NCBI GenBank assembly: GCA_965212245.1
Contig: OZ243107.1
Location: 558,001-622,000, forward strand
Source of the DNA: CAKZNE01 sp040222435
GTDB lineage: Bacteria > Bacteroidota > Bacteroidia > Flavobacteriales > Schleiferiaceae
Direction: 5' to 3'
Length of the DNA: 64,000 bases
Position numbers and translations under genes: made by a program. The notes beneath the pieces were generated by a model. It was not told the origin of the DNA. It saw only the letters and a list, made by a program, of their open reading frames with translations, and ran no database searches. Shown piece by piece: positions 27,982 through 36,504 of the stretch; the stretch's first letter is position 1, and every line of letters begins with the position of its first letter.

Positions 27982-28023
27982 AAAAACCGCCTTTCTGTTC
28001 TGGTCAGAGAGGCGGTTTTTTAT
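27982..28023 (+). terminator. Rho-independent terminator of the dcw cluster
   Basis: Perfect 11-bp stem AAAAACCGCCT (27982-27992) / AGGCGGTTTTT (28010-28020) ending in a T-run, 21 bp after the ftsZ stop. The inner loop can pair further (CTG/CAG). Confidence 0.88.
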
Positions 28024-28033
28024 ATCTGGATGG

Positions 28034-28066
28034 TTTGTACGGTATAGCCGTCTATTCTTACCTTTG
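28034..28066 (+). promoter_or_regulatory. Promoter of yqeY-like gene
   Basis: TTTG at 28034-28037 and TACCTTTG at 28059-28066 with 21 nt between: a full match to the Bacteroidota consensus TTTG-N19-23-TAnnTTTG. The yqeY-like ATG follows 20 nt later. Confidence 0.72.
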
Positions 28067-28085
28067 ATTTCAAATACCAAAAAGC

Positions 28086-28538
28086 ATGAGTTTATCCCAA
28101 AATATAGCCGAAGAAATGAAAGCCGCCATGAAGGCTAAAGACAAAGTACGTCTTGAAGCCCTGCGCAGCATTAAGTCTGCCATTCTTATGGCTAACACCG
28201 AAAAAGGCGGAGGTACTGATCTTTCGGAGGCGGATGAACTGAAGCTATTACAACGCCTGCAAAAGCAGCGTAAAGACTCTTTGGAGATATATGAACAACA
28301 GGGTCGTGAAGACCTGGCCAAAGAAGAGCGTGAGCAACTGACTGTAATCGAAACTTTTCTGCCCAAGCAAATGGACGAAGCAGAGCTCAAAGTCTATTTA
28401 CAGGAACTGATTATACGTTTAGACGCCAAGGGACCTCAGGACATGGGTAAAGTTATGGGCACCGCTTCTAAGGAGCTGGCCGGTAAAGCGGATGGCAAAG
28501 CCATTTCGACCCAGGTTAAAGGCATCCTTACTGCTTAA
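28086..28538 (+). CDS. GatB/YqeY domain-containing protein
   Basis: 150 residues, helical, all of the YqeY domain: MSLSQNIAEEMKAAMKAKDKVRLEALRSIKSAI opens it (shown in pieces: AAMKAKDKVRLEALRSI), with EREQLTVIETFLPKQM in the middle and GKVMGTASKELAGKADGKAI at the end. The domain is the same as the C-terminal tRNA-binding domain of GatB/Asp-tRNA amidotransferase and may help tRNA-dependent amidation; the free-standing protein's role is not settled. In many flavobacteria it follows ftsZ. It has its own promoter and terminator. Confidence 0.9.
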   Translation: MSLSQNIAEEMKAAMKAKDKVRLEALRSIKSAILMANTEKGGGTDLSEADELKLLQRLQKQRKDSLEIYEQQGREDLAKEEREQLTVIETFLPKQMDEAELKVYLQELIIRLDAKGPQDMGKVMGTASKELAGKADGKAISTQVKGILTA

Positions 28539-28554
28539 ACTGGGTTCAATTCTT

Positions 28555-28602
28555 AAAAAGGGAGTATGGTGTTTGTGACCAACACCATACTCCCTTTTTA
28601 TT
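28555..28602 (+). terminator. Strong terminator after yqeY-like gene (bidirectional)
   Basis: Perfect 19-bp stem, arms 28555-28573 and 28581-28599, core GGGAGTATGGTGTT / AACACCATACTCCC with a 7-nt loop, flanked by A5 and T5. Because both flanks are A/T runs it can also serve the convergent Kazal lipoprotein gene ending at 28615. Confidence 0.9.
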
Positions 28603-28614
28603 TATTCCTTTTAT

Positions 28615-29436
28615 TTAATAATTGTACTGGAACTTCTGATTAAAACTTCCTTGTTGGTTGGTAAGGAAAAACTCTACTGAATTCTTACCTGCTTCCTGTA
28701 TACTGGTCAGGTCGTAGCTTTCTGTTCGGGTGATGTACGCCTGACATAGATCGCCATAAGATTCATGTTGCAACATAAGCTGTGTAGGGGGTAAGGGTGG
28801 AGTTCCGCACCAGGGAACCACTTTATTCAGCCTGATCGAATGGTCATTTACACAACCTCCGGAATGGCTGTAGCTGATATATAAACAATCATTGGATATG
28901 GTAGCTGAGTTGATGGTTATGGGATCCTGAAAAGTGTTAGTGGTGTCCATAACATGATAAGGGTGTACTGGCTTACAACCTACTGTTTTGATGCAGTTTA
29001 TCTCAACTATTTTACCCACCATGCAAATAGAACCCAGATCGGTTCTTTCCGTATAGTCAAATTCCACCTGCTGACCGGTTACCAGGTTAAAGTTTCCCGG
29101 CAGGGATGCCACTTCCAGCCGCTTGCCCCCGGAAAGTTCTATTACCTTGCCACAGCCATCTAAACCAGTTAAATCTCTTACTACTCCGGTATAGGGATAT
29201 TTGCACCCACATGCTCCTTCGGTAAAAAACTTTATTCCATTCTGAAATTTAGCCACACAATCGTTGGAATAGGTTTTTCCGTCACAGCCACATACCGGAT
29301 CGTAATCTTGCGTACAATACACATCAGAGCTTTTGCTTAACAGGCCCTGATCAATACATAAATCTGAATTATCCTTGCGACAAGAGGACAGGCCTGCCAT
29401 TATCACTACGAGTAAACTGAGAATTGATATTTTCAT
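28615..29436 (-). CDS. Kazal-domain lipoprotein
   Basis: 273 residues from the ATG at 29436, chosen because it yields the lipoprotein signal MKISILSLLVVIMAGLSSC (acylated Cys19); the frame is open nine codons further upstream. Residues ~38-75 form a Kazal-type serine protease inhibitor-like domain, with the pattern C-x8-CGCDGKTYSNDC and a closing Cys-x-Cys. The remaining ~190 residues contain several more cysteines and beta-rich sequence of unknown fold. Probably an outer-membrane-anchored protein; protease inhibition is only inferred from the Kazal pattern. A 9-bp hairpin lies just upstream of the start codon. Confidence 0.72.
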   Translation of the reverse strand: MKISILSLLVVIMAGLSSCRKDNSDLCIDQGLLSKSSDVYCTQDYDPVCGCDGKTYSNDCVAKFQNGIKFFTEGACGCKYPYTGVVRDLTGLDGCGKVIELSGGKRLEVASLPGNFNLVTGQQVEFDYTERTDLGSICMVGKIVEINCIKTVGCKPVHPYHVMDTTNTFQDPITINSATISNDCLYISYSHSGGCVNDHSIRLNKVVPWCGTPPLPPTQLMLQHESYGDLCQAYITRTESYDLTSIQEAGKNSVEFFLTNQQGSFNQKFQYNY

Positions 29437-29439
29437 AAT

Positions 29440-29470
29440 CGGTCTTTTAAAACTAGATGCCAAAAGACCG
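29440..29470 (-). other. Hairpin immediately upstream of Kazal lipoprotein start
   Basis: Inverted repeat CGGTCTTTT (29440-29448) / AAAAGACCG (29462-29470) with a 13-nt loop, lying between the stop of the SanA-like gene and 4 bp before the ATG of the lipoprotein on the minus strand. There is no T-run after it, so it is not a standard terminator. It would occlude the ribosome-binding region or mark an RNA-processing site. Confidence 0.5.
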
Positions 29471-29484
29471 GCAGGCGTTGCTTA

Positions 29485-30120
29485 TTAAGGAATAATTACC
29501 GGTTCTCCCAGAAATTTAGGCTGAGTATGAAGCACATAAATATCCAGCATCATTTTAACCCGGGCCCCTATTTCCCGGAACTTTGACCGTGAACCCTCTG
29601 CCCCATCCACATCCCGGGCGTTGTAGCCAAAAGCATTAATGTCATTTTTACGGCCGAGGTAAATGGCTCTTTCGTTGTGAAACTTTTGGGAAACCACAAT
29701 TACGTTTGTTACGCCAAATACTTCTTTGGCGCGCACCATAGAGTCCAGTGTGCGGAATCCGGCATAATCCAGAATAACTTTATCTACGGGCACACCATTC
29801 TTCACCAAGGCATCCCTCATGGCTCGTGGTTCATTGTAATTTTCCTCACTATTATCACCACTTACCAGTATGTACTGTACTTTGCCTGCCTTGTAAAGTT
29901 CCAGTGCAGCATCCAAACGGTATTTAAAATACCGGTTTATGGTACCGTTGGAGCCTCTGAAAGAAGTACCCAGCATAAGGGCCACCTTCTGATCAGGAAG
30001 ATCACGAAGATCATCACTTAAAAAAGCTTTTGAAAAGTGTGAGGTATAACTATAAGAGCCCCAGCATACCATCATGAATGTTGCTACAGTCAGCAACATC
30101 AAAGTAAAGAGCCTGTGCAT
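29485..30120 (-). CDS. SanA/YdcF-like (DUF218) membrane protein
   Basis: 211 residues with one N-terminal membrane helix (~5-24) and a DUF218 domain: VALMLGTSFRG (~46-56), LVSGDNSEENYNEPRAMRDAL, and VIVVSQKFHNERAIYLGRK. The residues are typical for SanA/YdcF proteins, which affect envelope barrier function and vancomycin sensitivity in enterobacteria; the molecular activity is not known. It lies 6 bp after the helical secreted protein gene and upstream of the Kazal lipoprotein on the same strand, so the three may be one unit. Confidence 0.82.
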   Translation of the reverse strand: MHRLFTLMLLTVATFMMVCWGSYSYTSHFSKAFLSDDLRDLPDQKVALMLGTSFRGSNGTINRYFKYRLDAALELYKAGKVQYILVSGDNSEENYNEPRAMRDALVKNGVPVDKVILDYAGFRTLDSMVRAKEVFGVTNVIVVSQKFHNERAIYLGRKNDINAFGYNARDVDGAEGSRSKFREIGARVKMMLDIYVLHTQPKFLGEPVIIP

Positions 30121-30126
30121 ATTGGT

Positions 30127-31065
30127 TTAATCCTCGGGTAGGTAATCCTCTATCAGATCATTTTTGGTTTCAAAAAAACTTTCCTCACGGTAGGTATGTC
30201 TTTTCACAAAGCGCTTCAGGTCACGCTGTGTATCTTCATATTCATCCTCATCCAGGAATTTATTCTGCAGATTGTCGGTCAAAGCGGGTAGGTTTTCATC
30301 CAGCTCCTGTTGTATTTCTTCCAGATAGTCCTGCATTTCATTGTACATCATCTTACGGCCGTCAAAATCAGCATACTCTTCAACCTCTTTTTTTGATTCG
30401 TTATAGGCGGCCCGCAGATCATCCACAATAGTGCTCAAACTATCCATACCCCCTGCTTCAATGGTCTGTAAGTATTTACGCACCTGCGCATCTACCCTGA
30501 AAAAAGAAAGTGTCATATCACGGCTGTAGAGTGTAACCTCATCCAGCATACGGTATTCTTCCTCCATCTCTTCATCACGGGTAATAGTGAGGTAATGATT
30601 TTTTGCGAAGTGCTCTTCTGCTTCCTGAATACGATAAGCCGCCTCCAGCATTTCCTCTTCTGCCCTGTTTACTGCTTCGTAGTATTTCTTGAGATCTTCA
30701 TACGAGTTGTAACGGTTCTTACTGAGCTCTTCCGCTACGCCAAAATTATTTTCAAAGGCATCAATGTACATTTGAAGAGAATTGATGTATTCTTTTTGAA
30801 GAATATCATAATCCTGGTAAGGGCCTAAACGCTTTACCGATTGCTGACTTTCTTTGGCCTGGTTAAGCACCATCTCCCGATATTTTACGATCCGCCTTTC
30901 ATCTGCTGAACGAAGAGCGGCTTTTTGGTAGCGTAAATTCTTGATCCGCAGTTTACGGTTCTCATTCTGAAATTTACGGAAGTATGATTTGGGGTTGCTA
31001 TAACGCTGAGCATCTACCTGAAGGGTAAAGCCCATTAAAAGCACAAAGGCCAGATATTTCATCAT
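30127..31065 (-). CDS. Secreted helical (coiled-coil) protein of unknown function
   Basis: 312 residues; signal peptide ending LQVDAQ (~residue 19). Two ATGs in tandem (31065, 31062). The mature part is almost entirely charged helix, with high Glu/Arg/Lys and Tyr content and heptad patterns (for example around 130-160 and 215-260), and a very acidic C-terminus (LIEDYLPED). I do not recognise a catalytic motif or a firmly named family. It has a good promoter just upstream and heads a likely operon with the SanA-like gene. Confidence 0.7.
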   Translation of the reverse strand: MMKYLAFVLLMGFTLQVDAQRYSNPKSYFRKFQNENRKLRIKNLRYQKAALRSADERRIVKYREMVLNQAKESQQSVKRLGPYQDYDILQKEYINSLQMYIDAFENNFGVAEELSKNRYNSYEDLKKYYEAVNRAEEEMLEAAYRIQEAEEHFAKNHYLTITRDEEMEEEYRMLDEVTLYSRDMTLSFFRVDAQVRKYLQTIEAGGMDSLSTIVDDLRAAYNESKKEVEEYADFDGRKMMYNEMQDYLEEIQQELDENLPALTDNLQNKFLDEDEYEDTQRDLKRFVKRHTYREESFFETKNDLIEDYLPED

Positions 31066-31082
31066 GGAGTTTTAGGTTTTCA

Positions 31083-31112
31083 CAAATATAGGCTGAACAC
31101 TGATATGCACAA
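31083..31112 (-). promoter_or_regulatory. Promoter of the helical secreted protein operon
   Basis: On the minus strand TTG at 31112-31110 and TATATTTG at 31090-31083, 19 nt apart, match the Bacteroidota consensus; the gene start is 18 nt further on. The TTG belongs to the T-run of the groEL terminator (31111-31141), so terminator tail and -33 box overlap. Confidence 0.6.
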
Positions 31113-31141
31113 AAAAACCCGGCAGCAGGAGCTACCGGGTT
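31111..31141 (-). terminator. Rho-independent terminator of groES-groEL
   Basis: Minus-strand hairpin AACCCGG / CCGGGTT (31116-31122 and 31135-31141) followed by TTTTTTT, 24 bp after the groEL stop. Confidence 0.85.
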
Positions 31142-31164
31142 CTATTATATTGATGTTATGGTTT

Positions 31165-32805
31165 TTACATCATTCCGGGCATACCTCCGCCCATACCGGG
31201 AGGCATTCCACCTGCTCCGTTCTCTTCTTTAGGTATCTCAGTAATGGTAGCCTCGGTAGTAAGCAACATTCCGGCTACGGAAGAAGCATTCTCAAGGGCC
31301 ACACGTGTTACTTTGGTAGGGTCAATAATTCCGGAATCCAGCATATTCTCGAATTTCTCGGTTTTTGCATTGTATCCAAAATCATCTTTACCTTCTTTTA
31401 CCTTAGAAACAATTACGGATCCTTCCTGTCCGGCATTCTCCACAATCTGACGCAAGGGTTCTTCAATAGCACGGGAAATGATAGCCATACCAGTAGTTTC
31501 GTCATCGTTATCTCCTTTAGCACCTACCAAAGCCAGGGCAGCACGTACCAGCGCCACACCTCCACCAGGAACAATGCCTTCTTCAATGGCAGCACGGGTA
31601 GCCGCCAGAGCATCATCCACACGGTCCTTCTTCTCCTTCATTTCAACTTCAGAGGCAGCACCTACATAAAGTACAGCTACACCACCGGCTAATTTGGCCA
31701 GACGCTCCTGTAGTTTTTCTTTGTCATAGTCAGAAGTGGTCGTTTCTATTTGTGCTTTGATCTGGTTTACACGCGCTTTGATATCATCAGCTGAACCGGC
31801 ACCATTTACCAATGTAGTATTGTCTTTATCAATGGTCACTTTTTCAGCTGTACCCAGCATGTCAACTGTAGCGTTTTCCAGCTTATAACCTCTTTCTTCA
31901 GAGATTACTGTACCACCGGTAAGGATAGCGATATCTTCCAACATAGCTTTTCTGCGGTCTCCAAAACCAGGGGCTTTCACTGCCGCTACTTTCAGGCTTC
32001 CGCGGATCTTATTTACCACCAGGGTAGAAAGAGCTTCACCATCCAGATCTTCTGAAATGATCAACAGAGGTTTTCCGCTTTGCGCCACTGGCTCAAGAAC
32101 AGGCAGAAGTTCCTTCATATTACTGATCTTTTTATCATAAATCAGGATATAAGGATTTTCCAGTTCAGCGATCATTTTATCAGTATCGGTTACAAAGTAG
32201 GCCGAGAGATAACCCCGGTCAAACTGCATACCTTCCACTACATCTACGTACGTTTCAGTTCCTTTAGCTTCCTCAACGGTAATTACACCTTCTTTCTTCA
32301 CTTTGGCCATCGCCTCAGCAATCAGCTTACCAATGGTATTATCATTATTGGCAGAAATTGAAGCTACTTGTTCAATTTTATCAGAACTGTCGCCCACTTC
32401 TTTAGACTGTCCGCGGAGATTCTCTACGATCATTTCCACAGCTTTATCCATACCACGCTTAAGGTCCATTGGTGAGGCACCAGCCGCTACGTTTTTCATT
32501 CCCTGGCTGTAGATAGCCTGAGCCAAAACAGTAGCTGTAGTAGTTCCATCACCAGCGATGTCAGCGGTCTTAGAGGCTACTTCTTTTACCATCTGAGCAC
32601 CCAGGTTCTCGATCCTGTCTTCCAGCTCAATTTCTTTAGCTACCGACACACCATCTTTGGTTACCATAGGAGAACCAAAAGACTTTTCGATAACTACGTT
32701 ACGCCCCTTAGGACCGAGTGTTACTTTCACTGCATCTGCCAGTTGATCTACCCCTCTTTTCAAGGCATCCCTGGCTTCCAGGTTGAATTTTATTTCTTTA
32801 GCCAT
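31165..32805 (-). CDS. groEL: Chaperonin GroEL
   Basis: 546 residues, full family length. LGPKGRNVVIEKSFGSP at ~31-47, DGVSVAKEIELED, GDGTTTATVLAQAI (~86-99) containing the ATP-site Asp, and the Gly/Met-rich tail GMPPGMGGGMPGMM. Forms the double-ring folding chamber with GroES. Follows groES by 46 bp; no CIRCE-type inverted repeat was seen upstream of the operon. Confidence 0.97.
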   Translation of the reverse strand: MAKEIKFNLEARDALKRGVDQLADAVKVTLGPKGRNVVIEKSFGSPMVTKDGVSVAKEIELEDRIENLGAQMVKEVASKTADIAGDGTTTATVLAQAIYSQGMKNVAAGASPMDLKRGMDKAVEMIVENLRGQSKEVGDSSDKIEQVASISANNDNTIGKLIAEAMAKVKKEGVITVEEAKGTETYVDVVEGMQFDRGYLSAYFVTDTDKMIAELENPYILIYDKKISNMKELLPVLEPVAQSGKPLLIISEDLDGEALSTLVVNKIRGSLKVAAVKAPGFGDRRKAMLEDIAILTGGTVISEERGYKLENATVDMLGTAEKVTIDKDNTTLVNGAGSADDIKARVNQIKAQIETTTSDYDKEKLQERLAKLAGGVAVLYVGAASEVEMKEKKDRVDDALAATRAAIEEGIVPGGGVALVRAALALVGAKGDNDDETTGMAIISRAIEEPLRQIVENAGQEGSVIVSKVKEGKDDFGYNAKTEKFENMLDSGIIDPTKVTRVALENASSVAGMLLTTEATITEIPKEENGAGGMPPGMGGGMPGMM

Positions 32806-32851
32806 GATTATATTATTATTTTAAATTTTTTGATTGGACTAATTGAATGGA

Positions 32852-33133
32852 CTAACCGAGTATGGCAAAAATGTCGGATTCACGCATAATGAGATAATCT
32901 TTTCCCTCATGCTTGATCTCCGTACCACCATACTTACCGTAAAGCACACGATCACCAGCTTTTACAGTCATAGGCTCATCTTTTTTTCCGTTACCTACTG
33001 CTACAATAATACCTTGCTGGGGCTTTTCCTGAGCGGTATCCGGAATGATGATACCAGAAGCGGTTTTCGTTTCAGCAGCACTTGGTTCTACCAGAACCCG
33101 GTCTGCCAATGGACGAAGGTTAATATCTGCCAT
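32852..33133 (-). CDS. groES: Co-chaperonin GroES
   Basis: 93 residues; opens MADINLRPLADRVLVEPSAAE, includes the mobile-loop region ETKTASGIIIPDTAQEKPQQG (in part) and ends YLIMRESDIFAILG. Caps the GroEL ring. First gene of the groESL operon. The 105 bp upstream contains no clear TAnnTTTG element or CIRCE; regulation is unknown. Confidence 0.96.
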   Translation of the reverse strand: MADINLRPLADRVLVEPSAAETKTASGIIIPDTAQEKPQQGIIVAVGNGKKDEPMTVKAGDRVLYGKYGGTEIKHEGKDYLIMRESDIFAILG

Positions 33134-33238
33134 TGTGTTATTTATTTTTGGTTATACTTTAAAATTTATGAACGATTTCCCTAATGTCAGAAAGTATGCC
33201 AAGGGCTATAACTGACAGCATGACATTTTTGACTGGGC

Positions 33239-34708
33239 TTATGGAAGCGAGGCCATAGAGTCTGAATAGAAAAAGAGTGTATATCCTCCATATGAACGCT
33301 CTTCCTTTTGGGAATAATAATGCTGAAGGTCGATGCCTTGCCTATCGAAAGCCCGGTCCGAATCTTTCTCATGTTTTTCGGTTACCACCAAAACCGGTTT
33401 ATAGGTTTCCATAAATTCTTCCATAGGTGTAAAATCATCCCAAACCGGAAGCACATAAGCGGTTTTAGTCCATATTAAGCCCGTAGCCCAGGTACCCGCT
33501 ACTGCCCGGCCTTTAAAATCGTATTTCTCAAAGTGGTTTATTATTTCCGCTGATCTATAGGTTCGCTCTGTCATTAACCTCGTTAATCCGGAGCTATGTA
33601 AGATCACCGTGAGGACAAGTATTACCAGAGCCAGTAGTTTTCCGGATAAATGGGCCGACTTAAACGCACTGTATATAAACACCGCGTTCCACAATGCTAG
33701 TGCAAACACCAGGCTTAGCGTATAACGGGCTGGCACCCACTGTATGAAAACCTTGTGATATTCCAGCAGCAACCATATTCCGGCCAGGCTAAACAGGTAC
33801 TTTTCTTCAAGCTTCAACGTATTTCTGTTACGGATAACCGAAATCAGGCTCAGTGCAAAAAACAGGTTTAAGCAAAGGTTCTCAGGGCGTAGAAAAAAGG
33901 TACGTATGTTTCCGGCTAAGGCTTTCAGTCCGTTCCAGTCACCAGAATAACGATGAGTAACCTGCCCGGCTATTACCTTATCAAAAACCGGTTGAACGTG
34001 CACATACCACCCAAAACCATAAAATAAGATAGCTGCTGCATATAACCCAAACAAGGTGATTATATAAGGTTTAAAGCGACTATTATTAGTATGCAACTTA
34101 CATAGAAAGATCAATAACAGTGGAAAAACCATCGTATAGGCAAACTGTACTTTCAGACAAACCACAGTGAAAAGCCCGACAAAATGCAGAACCAGCCAAA
34201 ACCAACTGTTTTTTACGGAGTCGGACCTCTTCAGGAAAATAAAGCCAGCCGCAAGGCTTGCCAAAATCAATTGAACGGCCATAACCTCAACCATGGCAAA
34301 ATGAAAAAACTGAAAAAACTGATAGTGCATTCCGCCAATAAGTATCAGACTGACACTGATAAGCGGTTTATTCAACAGAAAGCTAAAGATGAGAAACAGG
34401 AGTAAGGAAGCAATTAACACCGCTAATCTGGCGCTCTGGCGCGAGGTGTCAAAAAGATGAAATACGCCTGCCATATAAAGATTGAAGGCAGGGGATTTAA
34501 CCAGGTTATCACATTCCGCTAAACCCCAACTACCATGATTGATATAATTCCGGGCTTGGCTGGTATTTAAACCTTCGTCAGTAAACGGGCCTCGGCTATG
34601 TGAAATATCAATGGAAGGGTCGGCCTCCACAAATTGAAATTGCAGAACAGCAAATGCGGCAAAGCATAGCGCAAACCCAAACCACCGGATATTAAAAGCT
34701 GTACACAT
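33239..34708 (-). CDS. GT-C type membrane glycosyltransferase-like protein
   Basis: 489 residues with about 10-12 membrane helices. The first outer loop carries SRGPFTDEGLNTSQARNYI (~39-57), containing the acidic DE pair typical of GT-C enzymes (ArnT/PMT/dolichyl-phosphate mannosyltransferase type), and a helix with HYQFFQFFHFAMVEV follows, like the second conserved acidic site. The C-terminal ~80 residues form a soluble domain (VWDDFTPMEEFMETYKPVLV). It probably transfers a sugar from a polyprenyl donor at the periplasmic face; acceptor unknown. Isolated gene between the secG terminator and groES. Confidence 0.72.
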   Translation of the reverse strand: MCTAFNIRWFGFALCFAAFAVLQFQFVEADPSIDISHSRGPFTDEGLNTSQARNYINHGSWGLAECDNLVKSPAFNLYMAGVFHLFDTSRQSARLAVLIASLLLFLIFSFLLNKPLISVSLILIGGMHYQFFQFFHFAMVEVMAVQLILASLAAGFIFLKRSDSVKNSWFWLVLHFVGLFTVVCLKVQFAYTMVFPLLLIFLCKLHTNNSRFKPYIITLFGLYAAAILFYGFGWYVHVQPVFDKVIAGQVTHRYSGDWNGLKALAGNIRTFFLRPENLCLNLFFALSLISVIRNRNTLKLEEKYLFSLAGIWLLLEYHKVFIQWVPARYTLSLVFALALWNAVFIYSAFKSAHLSGKLLALVILVLTVILHSSGLTRLMTERTYRSAEIINHFEKYDFKGRAVAGTWATGLIWTKTAYVLPVWDDFTPMEEFMETYKPVLVVTEKHEKDSDRAFDRQGIDLQHYYSQKEERSYGGYTLFFYSDSMASLP

Positions 34709-34723
34709 TGAACGGCTTAAAAT

Positions 34724-34753
34724 AAAAAACCCCGCAATTGAGATTGCGGGGTT
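34724..34753 (-). terminator. Rho-independent terminator of the miaB-secG operon
   Basis: Perfect 11-bp stem AACCCCGCAAT / ATTGCGGGGTT (34728-34738 and 34743-34753) with a 4-nt loop; on the minus strand it is followed by TTTTTTATTTT. 22 bp after the secG stop. Confidence 0.9.
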
Positions 34754-34774
34754 CTTGTTAAAGTTATCAGCGTT

Positions 34775-35158
34775 TTATTGCTCTCCTCCTTCATCTTCAA
34801 CCGGCTCGGGAAAATCTTGTTGCAGTTGTTGCGCTTCTCCTGCAGGAGGAGCTACCGGAGCGGCCTGGGGAATATTATTAAGCTCGCCTTCTATCAAAGA
34901 CTCTTGTTCTTGTGGTGCATTACCAAAATTAGGATTCAGGGTAACGTTAGCCGCTAAAACCAAAACAGCTAAAGCTATAGCTAAAGCCCAGGTCCCACGG
35001 TCTAAAAAGTCAGTAGTTTTTTTAACACCACCAAAAAGCTGGGTACCGCCACCACCAAATGATGAGCTTAAACCTCCTCCTTTAGGGTTTTGGATCAATA
35101 TGATCAAAACAAGTAGTATACATGTGATGATGATCAGAACAGAGAATAATAACATCAT
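34775..35158 (-). CDS. secG: Protein translocase subunit SecG
   Basis: 127 residues with two membrane helices (~3-21 and ~55-72) separated by the conserved loop NPKGGGLSSSFGGGGTQLFGG and an acidic Gln/Pro-rich C-terminal tail (Bacteroidota extension). Non-essential component of SecYEG. Last gene of the minus-strand operon beginning with miaB; two tandem ATGs at 35158 and 35155. Confidence 0.93.
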   Translation of the reverse strand: MMLLFSVLIIITCILLVLIILIQNPKGGGLSSSFGGGGTQLFGGVKKTTDFLDRGTWALAIALAVLVLAANVTLNPNFGNAPQEQESLIEGELNNIPQAAPVAPPAGEAQQLQQDFPEPVEDEGGEQ

Positions 35159-35169
35159 AATATTCCGGC

Positions 35170-36501
35170 TTATTTACTCTTTTTCAGTTTTTTTATTTCC
35201 AAAATTTGGTCGGCAAAGAAACCACTTTTTTCGGGATATTTCAATTTTAAGATCTGATAAGCTTTAATTGCCTTATCAAAATGACCTTGCTTAATGTACA
35301 CCTTTGCAAGCGTTTCGGTGATCAAAGCCCCGTCATCCGAGCCTTGCAATTGGTTCATATTAATACGCGCTACAGGAGGTTCTGCCGTTTTTCCTTTTTG
35401 CTTGAGCTTAGGAAGTTTTTCCACAAAAGTGTCAAAAAGCTCCACCTTTTCTTCAAAACCCATTCCAACATCGCCAGGTTTAGCTTTAGGTGGTGTAGTG
35501 TCCTGATCTGCCGGATCATTTTTTGAAAGTCGCTTCAGCCATTCTGAAAAGCTATGTTCTTCCGCAGGGTCCAAAGTTTGTAAACCGGAGGTTTGCTGAT
35601 TGCCTTGTGCATCTATACCACCGGCTGCTTCCTCATCAATTATAAATAAAGGTTCGGAAGCCGTCTCTTCTTTCTCAATTGGTTCATCACCCGATGCTAC
35701 ACCTTCTCCATCAGCCTTATCCGGTTGATGATCATATTCTGGCTGTGGCTCTGCGGCCACAGGCATTTCTTCTGCACCTATTTCTTCCTCCTTTGAGGAT
35801 TGGGTTATAGGTTCTACTTCTTTTTCAGGTTTTTCATCCTGGGGCAGAGGCTCGGGTTTGTCTTTTTTAAGACTTTCCAGTTTTTCGCGGATACCTTTGA
35901 TGCGCTCATCCATTGGAGAGGCACTTTCCTCCTTTGGTTTAGCTCCGTATTGCTCACGCATTTTACGGCTATGCTCTAAAATAGCTCTTATACGCTCATT
36001 GGCGGTTAGCGAGCTATCATCCACCGGTTCATCTTCTGCCCCGGCTTCACCTGTAACCTCCTCTGTATGCGGCTCTTCACTTTCTGCCGGCTCAGGATCT
36101 TCCTTTTTTTCTTTTTCAGCTATGGGTTCAACAGGCACTTTTTCTTTCTGTGGTTCCTGATTCTCTCCCTCTACACGCTTTACAATTTCTTCTTCTGAAT
36201 CTTCTTTTGTGGGAGAAGGAAATACCTCATCAGACTCTATAGTTTCCAGCTCTTCCCTGGGCACTGTTTCTACTCCCTCAAACAATTCGTAAAGCACGGT
36301 TCTGTTATTGGTAAGTATAGAGGTTTTACCTAATTGTTGATTGAAAAGGTGTTCACTTGAATTTTTAAGACGAATGGCATACAGTAATTGAACCGCCTGG
36401 CTGTATGGGTATTTCAGGGCCAGTTTTTTTAACTCAGCTACTTCCTTGCGGTGTATTTTACCGGGCCGTTCAAGTAAGGTTGTAAATTCCTGTGCATCCA
36501 C
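35170..36501 (-). CDS. Acidic TPR-like protein between lptE and secG
   Basis: 443 residues, GTG start (36501) three bases after the lptE stop. Residues 1-75 are a helical domain; ~80-310 are a highly acidic, Glu/Pro/Lys-rich low-complexity region; the last ~45 residues (LAKVYIKQGHFDKAIKAYQI) form one TPR-like helix pair. No signal peptide, so cytoplasmic. Proteins of this layout recur at the lptE-secG locus in Bacteroidota, but I know no established function. A scaffold between secretion and LPS transport is a guess from context. Confidence 0.7.
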   Translation of the reverse strand: MDAQEFTTLLERPGKIHRKEVAELKKLALKYPYSQAVQLLYAIRLKNSSEHLFNQQLGKTSILTNNRTVLYELFEGVETVPREELETIESDEVFPSPTKEDSEEEIVKRVEGENQEPQKEKVPVEPIAEKEKKEDPEPAESEEPHTEEVTGEAGAEDEPVDDSSLTANERIRAILEHSRKMREQYGAKPKEESASPMDERIKGIREKLESLKKDKPEPLPQDEKPEKEVEPITQSSKEEEIGAEEMPVAAEPQPEYDHQPDKADGEGVASGDEPIEKEETASEPLFIIDEEAAGGIDAQGNQQTSGLQTLDPAEEHSFSEWLKRLSKNDPADQDTTPPKAKPGDVGMGFEEKVELFDTFVEKLPKLKQKGKTAEPPVARINMNQLQGSDDGALITETLAKVYIKQGHFDKAIKAYQILKLKYPEKSGFFADQILEIKKLKKSK

Positions 36502-36504
36502 GAT

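Noticed and set aside
31105..31692. Plus-strand frame opposite groEL (195 codons)
   Set aside because: Antisense shadow of a highly conserved gene, with no independent signal.
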